From Streptomyces fradiae (GTDB lineage: Bacteria > Actinomycetota > Actinomycetes > Streptomycetales > Streptomycetaceae), in NCBI RefSeq assembly GCF_041270065.1, contig NZ_CP065958.1, positions 3,348,001-3,412,000 on the forward strand: 64,000 nt of DNA, in the 5' to 3' direction. Of this stretch, positions 32,404 through 40,103 are shown piece after piece. Within the stretch, counting starts at the first letter, position 1, and every line of letters starts with the position of its first letter. Both the position numbers and the translations under genes were made by a program. The notes below the pieces were generated by a model, which was not told the DNA's origin, made no database searches, and was given only the letters and a program-made list of their open reading frames with translations.

Positions 32404-32973
32404 ATGGAGATCGGCGAGAGCGGCGAGAGCAGCGAGAGCAGCACGGGTGTCCGGCTCGTCCCGTGGTCGGACGAGGACGGCGGGCTGCTCCGGGCGGTGA
32501 ACGCACCGGAGTTGATGGGGCATCTGGGCGGCCCGGAGAGCGAGGAACAGCTCGTCGTCCGCCAGCGGCGGTACGTGGAGCTGAGCGCCGCCGCCGACCG
32601 CCCCGGGTGCATGTTCCGGGTCGAGGTGCTTCCGGAGGGGCGGCCGGCCGGTTCGGTCGGCTTCTGGGAGTCGTCCTGGGAGGGCGAGCCGGTGTACGAG
32701 ACGGGCTGGACCGTCCTGCCCGGGTTCCAGGGCCGGGGCGTGGCCACCGCCGCGACGCTCGCGGTGATCGAGCGCGCGCGGGCGGAGGGCCGGTTCCGGT
32801 CGCTGTTCGCCTTCCCCTCGACGGACAACGCGCCGTCGAACGCGGTGTGCCGCAAGGCGGGCTTCACCCTGCTCGGGGAGCGGGACTACGAGTACCCGCC
32901 GGGCCACCCGATACGGTGCAACGCCTGGCGCCTCGACCTGGAGCAGGGCCGGGCCCCTACGGCAGGGGCTTGA
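32404..32973 (+). CDS. GNAT N-acetyltransferase
   Basis: 189 residues. The acetyl-CoA motif A is ETGWTVLPGFQGRGVATAATLAVIERA and motif B includes NAPSNAVCRKAGFTLLGE. Start ATG 32404, 14 bp after the AraC gene. Its 3' end overlaps the convergent GNAT gene by 17 bp. Substrate unknown. Confidence 0.88.
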   Translation: MEIGESGESSESSTGVRLVPWSDEDGGLLRAVNAPELMGHLGGPESEEQLVVRQRRYVELSAAADRPGCMFRVEVLPEGRPAGSVGFWESSWEGEPVYETGWTVLPGFQGRGVATAATLAVIERARAEGRFRSLFAFPSTDNAPSNAVCRKAGFTLLGERDYEYPPGHPIRCNAWRLDLEQGRAPTAGA

Positions 32974-33430
32974 GCTCCCGGGCGAAGTTGAAGGCGACGA
33001 TGTCGAGGCGTTCGCGCAGGTAGAAGCGGTGGGCGGCGGTGCGGTGGGTGCCGGAGTCCAGGTTGAGCTCGTAGCAGCCGGCCGCGCGGGCGTGGCCCTC
33101 CAGGTGGGCGATCATCGCGTGGCCGACGCCGCCGGAGCGGGCGTTCTCGCTGGTCACGAGGTCGTCCACGTACAGCTTCTTGACCGCGCTGGTGTTGATG
33201 ACGATCCGCCAGCCGGCGACTCCGACGCAGGCGCCGGCGCCCTCGCCATCGCCATCGCCGTCCGCGCCGTCGTCCGCGTAGGCGGCGCTGAAGCGCAGGC
33301 CCTGGGCGTGGCCGGTGGCGTAGATGTCGCGGAACAGCTCGGGGGTGAGGTGCGGGCGCAGCTCGCGGAGCACGGGCAGCAGCTCGGCCTCCAGGCGCGG
33401 GTCGCCGGGTTCCAGGTCGATGATCTTCAT
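32957..33430 (-). CDS. GNAT N-acetyltransferase
   Basis: 157 residues. Motif A reads LYVDDLVTSENARSGGVGHAMIAHLEGHARAAGC, followed by SGTHRTAAHRFYLRERLDI. An acidic DGDGDGEG insert lies near residue 60. Start ATG 33430. It overlaps the 3' end of the opposite GNAT gene. Substrate unknown. Confidence 0.87.
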   Translation of the reverse strand: MKIIDLEPGDPRLEAELLPVLRELRPHLTPELFRDIYATGHAQGLRFSAAYADDGADGDGDGEGAGACVGVAGWRIVINTSAVKKLYVDDLVTSENARSGGVGHAMIAHLEGHARAAGCYELNLDSGTHRTAAHRFYLRERLDIVAFNFARELKPLP

Positions 33431-33529
33431 GCCGGGACCGTACCCCGGGGCCCGGTCCCGCGCCCTGGTCCGGGGCGGCGGGGCGGAATTGCCTGGCAGG
33501 GCGGGTGCGGGCGGTGACATTCTGGCTCC

Positions 33530-34276
33530 GTGAACGGACCGGAGATCCAGATCGCCTTCGCCCCCGGCCTGCGCCTCTTCGTCGCGGCCGACCGCCGCGC
33601 GGGGTACAGCACCGTGACCACGGACGGCGCCTCGTCGCTCGGACACGTCGTGGAGTCGCTGGGCGTTCCGCTGACCGAGGCCGGACGGCTGCTCGTGGAC
33701 GGGCGCCCGGTGGATCCGTCGCACGTGCCGGCGGCCGGCGAGACGATCGAGGTGGAGGGGGTCGAGCGGCCCCAGCCGGTGCCCGGCGCGCCGCTCCGCT
33801 TCCTGCTCGACGTGCACCTGGGGACGCTGGCCCGCCGGCTGCGGCTGCTCGGCGTCGACGCGGCGTACGAGAGCGAGGACATCGGCGATCCGGCGCTCGC
33901 CGCGCTGTCCGCGAAGGAGCGGCGGGTGATGCTGTCCCGGGACCGCGGGCTGCTGCGCCGCCGCGAACTGTGGGCGGGCGCCTACGTCTACAGCGACCGG
34001 CCGGACGACCAGCTGCGGGACGTACTGGAGCGCTTCGCGCCGCCGCTCGCGCCGTGGACCCGCTGCACGGCGTGCAACGGGCCGCTGACGGAGACCGACA
34101 AGGACGCGGTGCGCGAGCGCCTGGAGAAGGGCACGGAGAACACGTACGACGTGTTCGCGCAGTGCACCGAGTGCGGGCGGATCTACTGGCGGGGCGCCCA
34201 TCACGCGCGCCTGGAGGCGATCGTGACGGACGCGGTCCGCGAGTTCGGCGGCGCGTCGGCGGCACCGCGCTCCTGA
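33530..34276 (+). CDS. Mut7-C RNase-domain protein with N-terminal ubiquitin-like domain
   Basis: 248 residues. Residues 1-85 form a beta-grasp (Mut7-C ubiquitin) domain: IQIAFAPGLRLFVA, then VLVDGRPVDPSHVPAAGETIEVE-like strands. The Mut7-C PIN-like RNase follows: RFLLDVHLGTLARRLRLLGVDAAY, LSRDRGLLRRRE. A zinc ribbon ends it (TRCTACN and AQCTECGRIYW). Start GTG 33530. It probably degrades RNA, but its target is not known. Confidence 0.88.
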   Translation: MNGPEIQIAFAPGLRLFVAADRRAGYSTVTTDGASSLGHVVESLGVPLTEAGRLLVDGRPVDPSHVPAAGETIEVEGVERPQPVPGAPLRFLLDVHLGTLARRLRLLGVDAAYESEDIGDPALAALSAKERRVMLSRDRGLLRRRELWAGAYVYSDRPDDQLRDVLERFAPPLAPWTRCTACNGPLTETDKDAVRERLEKGTENTYDVFAQCTECGRIYWRGAHHARLEAIVTDAVREFGGASAAPRS

Positions 34277-34300
34277 CCCTGACCCGTACCGCCGGAGGTT

Positions 34301-34861
34301 CTACGGGGCCTCGGCCGTCAGATAGCGCTGGATCGTCGGGCCGAGCCAGGCGACGACGTCCGCGCGGTCCATCTCGGCGACGGGCCGGAACCGCAGCACA
34401 TAGCGGGTGAGCGCCATGCCGAGGATCTGCGAGGCGACGAGCCCGGCGCGGCGCGGCGCGTCGGCGGAGTCGGGGCAGACGCCCGCGACGAAGGGGCCGA
34501 TCTGTTCGGCGAAGAGCTGCTGCATGCGCTCGGCGCCGCTGTCGTTGGTGACGGCGACCCGCAGCAGCCCGGTCAGCACGTCGTCGCGCTCCCAGCGGTC
34601 CAGGAAGTGCTCGACCATGGCCGGGCCGATGTGCCGGGTGGGCATCGAGCCGAGCTCGGGAAGGTCCAGCTCGATGATGGAGGCGGCGGCGAACAGCCCC
34701 TCCTTGTTGCCGTAGTAGCGCATGACCATCGACGGGTCGATCCCGGCGTCCTTGGCGATGGCGCGGATGGTCGCGCGCTCGTAGCCGTCGGCGGCGAAGC
34801 GCTCGCGAGCGGCGTCGAGGATCGCGGCGCGGGTGGCGTCGGAGCGTCGTGCGGTCGTCAT
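34301..34861 (-). CDS. TetR-family transcriptional regulator
   Basis: 186 residues. The N-terminal helix-turn-helix is RAAILDAARERFAADGYERATIRAIAKDAGIDPSMVMRYYGNKEGLF. ATG 34861 is chosen; GTG 34867 is two codons upstream. Neither has a Shine-Dalgarno site and a perfect 12-bp palindrome lies 9 bp upstream, suggesting a leaderless, self-repressed gene. It is divergent from a flavin monooxygenase whose promoter is surrounded by matching half-sites, making that gene its likely target. Confidence 0.9.
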   Translation of the reverse strand: MTTARRSDATRAAILDAARERFAADGYERATIRAIAKDAGIDPSMVMRYYGNKEGLFAAASIIELDLPELGSMPTRHIGPAMVEHFLDRWERDDVLTGLLRVAVTNDSGAERMQQLFAEQIGPFVAGVCPDSADAPRRAGLVASQILGMALTRYVLRFRPVAEMDRADVVAWLGPTIQRYLTAEAP

Positions 34862-34870
34862 GTCCACAAG

Positions 34871-34959
34871 TGTAGGCCTACAGGCGTTGACATTGCGATG
34901 CGGACGGGTCTACCTTTGCCTACAAGCGTTGACCCACAAGCGTTGGCCTACAGCCGTTG
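34871..34959. promoter_or_regulatory. TetR operator array and monooxygenase promoter
   Basis: TGTAGGCCTACA (34871-34882) is a perfect palindrome. A 13-bp element CCTACAGGCGTTG starts at 34878 and recurs as CCTACAAGCGTTG (34919), CCCACAAGCGTTG (34933) and CCTACAGCCGTTG (34947); the last three are 14 bp apart. A plus-strand promoter TTGACA (34887-34892), 18-bp spacer, TACCTT (34911-34916) lies between the first and second copies, so bound repressor would flank it and block transcription. Confidence 0.65.
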
Positions 34960-35020
34960 GCCGACGCTCGGGCGACGGGCATCGGACACGGACGACCGCA
35001 GGCACCCCCTGGAGGCAGCG

Positions 35021-36556
35021 ATGAGCACCACGGGCACCACGCACGGCACGGCCACGAACCACGACGCCACCCCCTCTCCCGACCCCACTCCCGACCCCAC
35101 TCCCGCCGCCACTCCCGCCCACGACACGGACGTGCTCGTCGTCGGCGCCGGGCCCACCGGGCTGCTGCTCGCCGGGGACCTGGCCGCCGCCGGGCTGAAG
35201 GTCACGGTCGTCGAGCGGCGGCCCGCCGGCCGCTCCAACCTGACCCGCGCCTTCGCCGTCCACGCCCGCACCCTGGAGCAGCTCGACGCCCGTGGCCTCG
35301 CCGACGAGCTGATCGCCACCGGCACGACGATCAGCGCCCTGCGCCTCTTCGGACAGCTCTCCCTCGACCTCTCCGGACTCCAGACCCGCTTCCCCTTCCT
35401 GCTCATCACCCCGCAGTACGAGGTGGAGCACCTGCTCGAACGGCGCGCGCTGTCCGCCGGAGTGGACTTCCGGTACGGGACGGAGCTGCACGCCCTGCGC
35501 CAGGACGCCGACGGCGTCACCGCCGAGCTCACCGGCCCCGACGGGGCGGACGAGGCCGACGGAGCCGACGGGACCGACGGGATCCACGGGCCGGTCACCG
35601 TACGGGCGCGCTATCTGGTGGGCACCGACGGCGTGCGCAGCGCGGTCCGCACCGCGCTCGGGCTGCCGTTCCCCGGCGCCTCGGTGATCCGCTCGATCGT
35701 CCTCGCGGACGTGCGCCTCGACGAGGAGCCCGACAAGCTGCTCACCGTGGCCGCCTCGCCGTCCGGGGACACCTTCGCCTTCCTCGCCCCGTTCGGCGAC
35801 GGCTGGTACCGGGTGATGGGCTGGGACCGGCGCCGCCAGGTCGCCGACGACGAGCCGGTGGAGCTCGACGAGCTCCGGAGCATCGCCCGCCGGGCCCTGG
35901 GCCGGGACTACGGCATGCGCGACGCGCGCTGGATCTCCCGCTTCCACAGCGACGAGCGCCAGGCCCCCGCCTACCGCGCCGGCCGGGTCTTCCTCGCCGG
36001 CGACGCCGCCCACGTGCACTCCCCCGCCGGCGGCCAGGGCATGAACACCGGCCTCCAGGACGCCGCCAACCTCTCCTGGCGGCTCGCCGCCGTGCTGCGG
36101 GGGACGGCCCGCGACCCCGAGGCCGTCCTCGACGGCTACCAGACCGAGCGGCACCCGATCGGCGCCCGCGTACTGCGCACCAGCGGCGCCATCGTCCGGC
36201 TCGCCATGGCGCACACCCCGCTCCAGCGGTTCGGCCGGAACCTCGCCACCCGGGTGATCGGCTCCGTCCGCCCGGTCGCCGACCGGGCGATCGGCCAGAT
36301 CAGCGGCATCGGCATCGGCTACGGCCCCGGGACCCGCCGGGTCCCCGACCTGAAGCTGCGCGAGGGCCGGCTGCACGAGCTCCTCCGGGCCGGCCAGTTC
36401 GTCCTGGTCACCCCCGAGGACCCCGAGGGCGCCACCCCGGACCTTCCCGGCACGGCCCCGGTCACCGACGGCGGCCTGATCCGCGCCACCTGGGCCAACC
36501 CGGCCCGCCGCGACACCCTCCTGGTCCGCCCCGACGGCTACACGACCGCACTGTAA
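35021..36556 (+). CDS. FAD-dependent aromatic monooxygenase (PHBH family, rifampicin-monooxygenase-like)
   Basis: 511 residues. A Thr/Pro-rich tail (residues 1-35, PDPTPDPTP repeats) precedes the FAD motif DVLVVGAGPTGLLLAGDLAAAG. Further motifs are YLVGTDGVRSAVR, FLAGDAAHVHSPAGGQGMNTGLQDAANLSWRL and the C-terminal thioredoxin-like remnant. ATG 35021 has GGAGG seven bases upstream. Likely induced when the divergent TetR protein binds a ligand, as in detoxification or antibiotic modification. Confidence 0.9.
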   Translation: MSTTGTTHGTATNHDATPSPDPTPDPTPAATPAHDTDVLVVGAGPTGLLLAGDLAAAGLKVTVVERRPAGRSNLTRAFAVHARTLEQLDARGLADELIATGTTISALRLFGQLSLDLSGLQTRFPFLLITPQYEVEHLLERRALSAGVDFRYGTELHALRQDADGVTAELTGPDGADEADGADGTDGIHGPVTVRARYLVGTDGVRSAVRTALGLPFPGASVIRSIVLADVRLDEEPDKLLTVAASPSGDTFAFLAPFGDGWYRVMGWDRRRQVADDEPVELDELRSIARRALGRDYGMRDARWISRFHSDERQAPAYRAGRVFLAGDAAHVHSPAGGQGMNTGLQDAANLSWRLAAVLRGTARDPEAVLDGYQTERHPIGARVLRTSGAIVRLAMAHTPLQRFGRNLATRVIGSVRPVADRAIGQISGIGIGYGPGTRRVPDLKLREGRLHELLRAGQFVLVTPEDPEGATPDLPGTAPVTDGGLIRATWANPARRDTLLVRPDGYTTAL

Positions 36557-36589
36557 GGACGGTCGGCGATGTCGAAAGCAGGAGACCGT

Positions 36590-37072
36590 TCAGAAGACGT
36601 ACGGGTCGCCCGTCGCGAGGACCAGGACATGGTGACGGTCGTTGCGCGGATTGCGGTCGGCGGCGCCGTCGCGCCAGACCGTGCGGATGTCCACGGTCAG
36701 CTCCTCGGGGCGGCCCGCCGTCCGCAGGGAGAGCGCGATCTCGTCGGCCGCGCCGGCCGCCCGCAGCTCACCCGTACGGCAGGAGATCACCCGGTCGCTG
36801 CTCCACAGACAGGCCGCCGGCAGCTCCTGGCCGCCCGCCATCGGGGCGGAGAAGGCGAGCCGGACGGTCGCCTGGTGGACGTCCGAGGGGCCGTGGTTCT
36901 CGCTGACCAGCCAGACGCCCAATTCCCCGTCCCACAGGGAGACATGGCCGTGGTGGGCCAGGTCCGCCTCGCCCCCGGCCGCCCCGGCTCCGACCGCGGC
37001 CCCGGTGCCGGTCCCGGCCACCAGGGCAGCCGTCAGGGTCACGCCGAGCAGCACCTTGCGCATCGCACTCAT
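36590..37072 (-). CDS. secreted protein of unknown function
   Basis: 160 residues. The signal peptide is MRKVLLGVTLTAALVAGTG with cleavage in the following AVGAGAAGG region. The mature part has LSLRTAGRPEELTVDIRTVWRDGAADRNPRNDRHHV and two Cys (PAACLWS and VISCRTG) suited to a disulfide. It resembles a small extracellular beta-rich protein. ATG 37072; an in-frame ATG at 37063 is possible. Confidence 0.75.
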   Translation of the reverse strand: MSAMRKVLLGVTLTAALVAGTGTGAAVGAGAAGGEADLAHHGHVSLWDGELGVWLVSENHGPSDVHQATVRLAFSAPMAGGQELPAACLWSSDRVISCRTGELRAAGAADEIALSLRTAGRPEELTVDIRTVWRDGAADRNPRNDRHHVLVLATGDPYVF

Positions 37073-37160
37073 GCCCCGAAGATACCGATTACTCCGCATA
37101 TATTCTGACTACCCGTCAGTACCGCCCGGCCGCGTGTCCCGCCCGTGACACCCTGCCCCC

Positions 37161-37496
37161 ATGCTCATCGCCCGCTCCGCCGCCCTGTTCGTCGTCGCCG
37201 CCCTCTTCGAGATCGGCGGCGCCTGGCTCGTCTGGCAGGGCGTCCGCGAACACCGCGGCTGGGCCTGGATCGGCGCCGGAGTCATCGCCCTCGGGCTCTA
37301 CGGCTTCGTCGCCACCCTCCAGCCCGATGCCGAGTTCGGCCGCATCCTCGCCGCCTACGGCGGCGTGTTCGTCGCCGGATCGCTCGCCTGGGGCATGGTC
37401 GCCGACAGCTACCGGCCCGACCGCTGGGACGTCACCGGAGTGCTGATCTGCCTGGCCGGCATGGCCGTGATCATGTGGGCCCCACGCGGCCGCTGA
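37161..37496 (+). CDS. UPF0060/YnfA-family membrane protein
   Basis: 111 residues and four membrane helices, with the family pattern [21 protein letters not shown] and [19 protein letters not shown]. This small-multidrug-resistance-like family has been linked to efflux but its role is not settled. Start ATG 37161. Confidence 0.92.
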   Translation: MLIARSAALFVVAALFEIGGAWLVWQGVREHRGWAWIGAGVIALGLYGFVATLQPDAEFGRILAAYGGVFVAGSLAWGMVADSYRPDRWDVTGVLICLAGMAVIMWAPRGR

Positions 37497-37564
37497 CCAG
37501 CCCCCCGCCTATCCTGACCACGCCGGCCACCAGGCCCACCGACCACCCGCGCGAGGAGTCCGTC

Positions 37565-38329
37565 ATGACCGCCCCCGGCAAGCCCATCGCCGTCGTCACC
37601 GGAGCGAGCAGCGGCATCGGCGCGGCCACCGCCCGACAGCTCGCCGCCGCCGGCTACCGCGTCGTCCTCACCGCCCGCCGCAAGGACCGCATCGAGGCCC
37701 TCGCCGCCGAGCTCACCGAGGCCGGCCACCAGGCCACCGCCTACGCCCTCGACGTCACCGACCGGGCCGCCGTCGACGAGTTCGCCACCGCCTTCCGCAC
37801 CCTCGCGGTCCTCGTCAACAACGCCGGCGGCGCCCTCGGCGCCGACCCCGTCGCCACCGGCGACCCCGACGACTGGCGCCGCATGTACGAGGTCAACGTC
37901 ATCGGCACGCTCAACCTCACCCAGGCCCTGCTCCCCGCGCTCACCGCGAGCGGCGACGGCACGGTGGTCGTCGTCTCCTCCACCGCCGGCCACTCCACCT
38001 ACGAGGGCGGCGCCGGCTACGTCGCCGCCAAGAACGGCGCCCGCGTCCTCGCCGAGACCCTCCGCCTAGAGATCGTCGGCACCCCGGTCCGCGTCATCGA
38101 GGTCGCCCCCGGCATGGTCCGCACCGAGGAGTTCGCCACCACCCGCTTCCGCGGCGACACCGAGAAGGCCGCCAAGGTCTACGCGGGCGTCGCGGAGCCG
38201 CTCACCGCGGACGACGTCGCCGACACCATCACCTGGGCCTGCACCCGCCCCCCGCACGTCAACATCGACCTCCTGGTCGTCCGCCCCCGCGCCCAGGCCT
38301 CCAACACCAAGGTCCACCGCGAGCTCTGA
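37565..38329 (+). CDS. short-chain dehydrogenase/reductase (YdfG-like)
   Basis: 254 residues. NADP-binding TGASSGIGAATARQ near residue 13 is followed by NNAGG, the catalytic Ser in VVVVSSTAGH and YVAAKNG as Tyr-x-x-x-Lys. The C-terminus matches the NADP-dependent 3-hydroxy-acid dehydrogenase subgroup. Start ATG 37565. A hairpin follows the stop. Confidence 0.93.
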   Translation: MTAPGKPIAVVTGASSGIGAATARQLAAAGYRVVLTARRKDRIEALAAELTEAGHQATAYALDVTDRAAVDEFATAFRTLAVLVNNAGGALGADPVATGDPDDWRRMYEVNVIGTLNLTQALLPALTASGDGTVVVVSSTAGHSTYEGGAGYVAAKNGARVLAETLRLEIVGTPVRVIEVAPGMVRTEEFATTRFRGDTEKAAKVYAGVAEPLTADDVADTITWACTRPPHVNIDLLVVRPRAQASNTKVHREL

Positions 38330-38337
38330 CCGCTCCC

Positions 38338-38365
38338 GGAGCGCCGCCAGGCCCCGCGGCGCTCC
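38338..38365. terminator. hairpin after the SDR gene
   Basis: GGAGCGCCGC (38338-38347) pairs with GCGGCGCTCC (38356-38365) over an 8-base loop, 18 bp before the next start. There is no T-run, so it may be an attenuator or a processing stem rather than a full terminator. Confidence 0.5.
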
Positions 38366-38383
38366 GGCTGCTTCACTGACGGC

Positions 38384-39055
38384 ATGCCCTTCGAACGCTA
38401 CGGCGTGCTCTCGGGAACCGTGTACCGCCACTACCGCGACCAGCCCGACGACCAGGGCCGCTGGTTCCACATCCACGTGGAGGTGGACGCCCCCGCCGGG
38501 CGCTACCAGTGCGCGATCGACGTCGACAGCCACCAGTCCAACGTCGGCGTCGAGTGGAAGACCCTCACCCTGGACGCCCACACCCTCGGCCAGGCCGCGG
38601 CCCTCACCCCCGGCTACCACGACCTCGCCCCCAGCCCGGACTCCGGCGCCCTCGACTACCTCCGCCACCCGCCCCTGGTCGACCACTCCGGCGTCCTCTT
38701 CCAACGCCGCCCGCCCACCTGGCTCGAGGAACTCCTCGACCTCCTGGGCTCCCACCCCTGGCAGGCCGGCACCAACCTCGACGCCGCCACCGCCCTCGAA
38801 CCCCTCCTCGCCCCCGGCCGCCCCATCCTCGTCTTCGGCGAACCCTTCGACGACGACCCCCCGGGCGACCTCGGCATGCACAACATCCACCAGAACCAGG
38901 GCGACCCCGCCGGCTCCCAGTGGTGGCCCGAAAACGGCATCTGGCAGGACGGCGCCACGGCCACCCGCCGCCCCGACGGCCGCTACGACGTCTTCCTGAA
39001 CAAGTTCTCCAGCCAAGCGGCCCACACGAACATCCTCGGCCACCCGGCGAACTGA
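38384..39055 (+). CDS. DUF2278 (YukJ-like) family protein
   Basis: 223 residues. Family features are MPFERYGVLSGTVYRHYRD at the start, HIHVEVDAPAGRYQCAIDVDSHQSNVGVEW and the HNIHQNQGDP block. Function unknown; such proteins are often linked with phage or toxin loci, but none is nearby. Start ATG 38384. Confidence 0.9.
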   Translation: MPFERYGVLSGTVYRHYRDQPDDQGRWFHIHVEVDAPAGRYQCAIDVDSHQSNVGVEWKTLTLDAHTLGQAAALTPGYHDLAPSPDSGALDYLRHPPLVDHSGVLFQRRPPTWLEELLDLLGSHPWQAGTNLDAATALEPLLAPGRPILVFGEPFDDDPPGDLGMHNIHQNQGDPAGSQWWPENGIWQDGATATRRPDGRYDVFLNKFSSQAAHTNILGHPAN

Positions 39056-39135
39056 CCCGTTCGGGTGAATCCCCCCGAAAGCCCCAACGCCACCCGAACG
39101 CCCGACCTACGGTCGAAACAACTCCATACAGCAAC

Positions 39136-39197
39136 GGCCCTCGGCCGGGACTGCAATCCCGACCGAGGGCCTCACCATCAGGAAGGCTGAGACTTCC
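39136..39197 (+). promoter_or_regulatory. structured leader of the homing-endonuclease gene
   Basis: GGCCCTCGGCCGGGA (39136-39150) pairs with TCCCGACCGAGGGCC (39157-39171), one mismatch. A second small stem, GGAAG (39181-39185) with CTTCC (39193-39197), holds the Shine-Dalgarno sequence directly before ATG 39199. Translation may therefore be throttled. Confidence 0.5.
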
Positions 39198-39198
39198 C

Positions 39199-40041
39199 AT
39201 GGCTGAACACGACCCTAGCGCGCCAACGCTCTTCGACCTCGACGCGCCCGCCAGTTCCTTCATGGACCTGGAAAACCCCGACTACGCGTACATGTTCGGC
39301 TTCCTCCAGGCGGACGGACACCTGCAAGCGGGCATCGGCCGCAAGGGCAAACTCACCGTCGAAATCAACGCGCGCGACATCGCGATCCTGGAAGAATTCC
39401 AGCGCCTCACGCCGTACAACAGCAGCATCACCCAGCGCACCCGGGCGACGAACTTCGCCGAGGTCAGCCACACGGCCACCTGGGCCCTCTGCGCCTTGGA
39501 AGCCCGTACGAGGCTCAACGACCTCGGCATCCCCTACGGCCGCAAGTCGAAGCGCATCACACCGCCCCGCGTGCCGTTCTCCCGGCCCGACTACATCCGA
39601 GGCCTCATCGACGCGGACGGCTCTGTGGGCTTCACCAAGGACGGCCATCCGTTCATCAGCCTCACCACCCAGAGCACTGCCATCGCGGTGTACCTGTGCC
39701 ACTACACGAACCGCACCCTCGGCATCCGGAAAATCCCTGGCCGCAACAAGCGCGACGCCGCGTACAACGTCGTGTACCTGCGGGAAGGAGCCGTCGCCCT
39801 CGCTCAGCACCTCTACACGCCGGGCGCACTTGCCCTGGAACGGAAGCAGCTGGCAGCAGGCGATGTCAGCGCCTGGGAGCGCCCCACGGACACGCCACCG
39901 CCCCGCCAGGTACGCACCTGGACACTGCTGGAAGACAACATTCTGCTGAGCTCGGCAACGATCGAAGAAGCCGCCAGCGCCCTCGGCCGGACCTACCAGT
40001 CCTGCAACTTGCGCCGCTGGCGCCTGCTGAAGAAGAACTAG
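39199..40041 (+). CDS. free-standing LAGLIDADG homing endonuclease
   Basis: 280 residues, single chain with two LAGLIDADG-type motifs: MFGFLQADGHL near residue 33 and IRGLIDADGSVGF near 133, each with the metal-binding Asp. The C-terminal end (TWTLLEDNILLSSATIEEAASALGRTYQSCNLRRWRLL) is a helix-turn-helix-like DNA contact module. There are no intein splicing blocks, so it is not an intein. It sits tail-to-tail with rtcB across a shared terminator. A/T-ending codons are more frequent than in adjacent genes, in keeping with transfer. It probably targets a site in or near rtcB. Confidence 0.88.
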   Translation: MAEHDPSAPTLFDLDAPASSFMDLENPDYAYMFGFLQADGHLQAGIGRKGKLTVEINARDIAILEEFQRLTPYNSSITQRTRATNFAEVSHTATWALCALEARTRLNDLGIPYGRKSKRITPPRVPFSRPDYIRGLIDADGSVGFTKDGHPFISLTTQSTAIAVYLCHYTNRTLGIRKIPGRNKRDAAYNVVYLREGAVALAQHLYTPGALALERKQLAAGDVSAWERPTDTPPPRQVRTWTLLEDNILLSSATIEEAASALGRTYQSCNLRRWRLLKKN

Positions 40042-40058
40042 CCCCCCGCATCACGCGA

Positions 40059-40091
40059 AGAGGGCCGATGCGCACGCATCGGCCCTCTTTT
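40059..40091. terminator. bidirectional terminator between endonuclease and rtcB genes
   Basis: AGAGGGCCGATGCG (40059-40072) pairs perfectly with CGCATCGGCCCTCT (40075-40088) over a 2-base loop, followed by TTTT on the plus strand. It ends the endonuclease transcript and, by its symmetry, possibly that of rtcB. Confidence 0.85.
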
Positions 40092-40103
40092 CGGCATCGT
40101 GCC

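Noticed and set aside
39130..39175. A tRNA-like hairpin
   Set aside because: A single stem only; no cloverleaf, T-loop GTTCGA or CCA-end pattern.
39199..40041. Endonuclease gene as part of a split intein or a group I intron in rtcB
   Set aside because: No splicing blocks, no intron core was seen, rtcB is intact, and the gene ends at its own terminator on the opposite strand.
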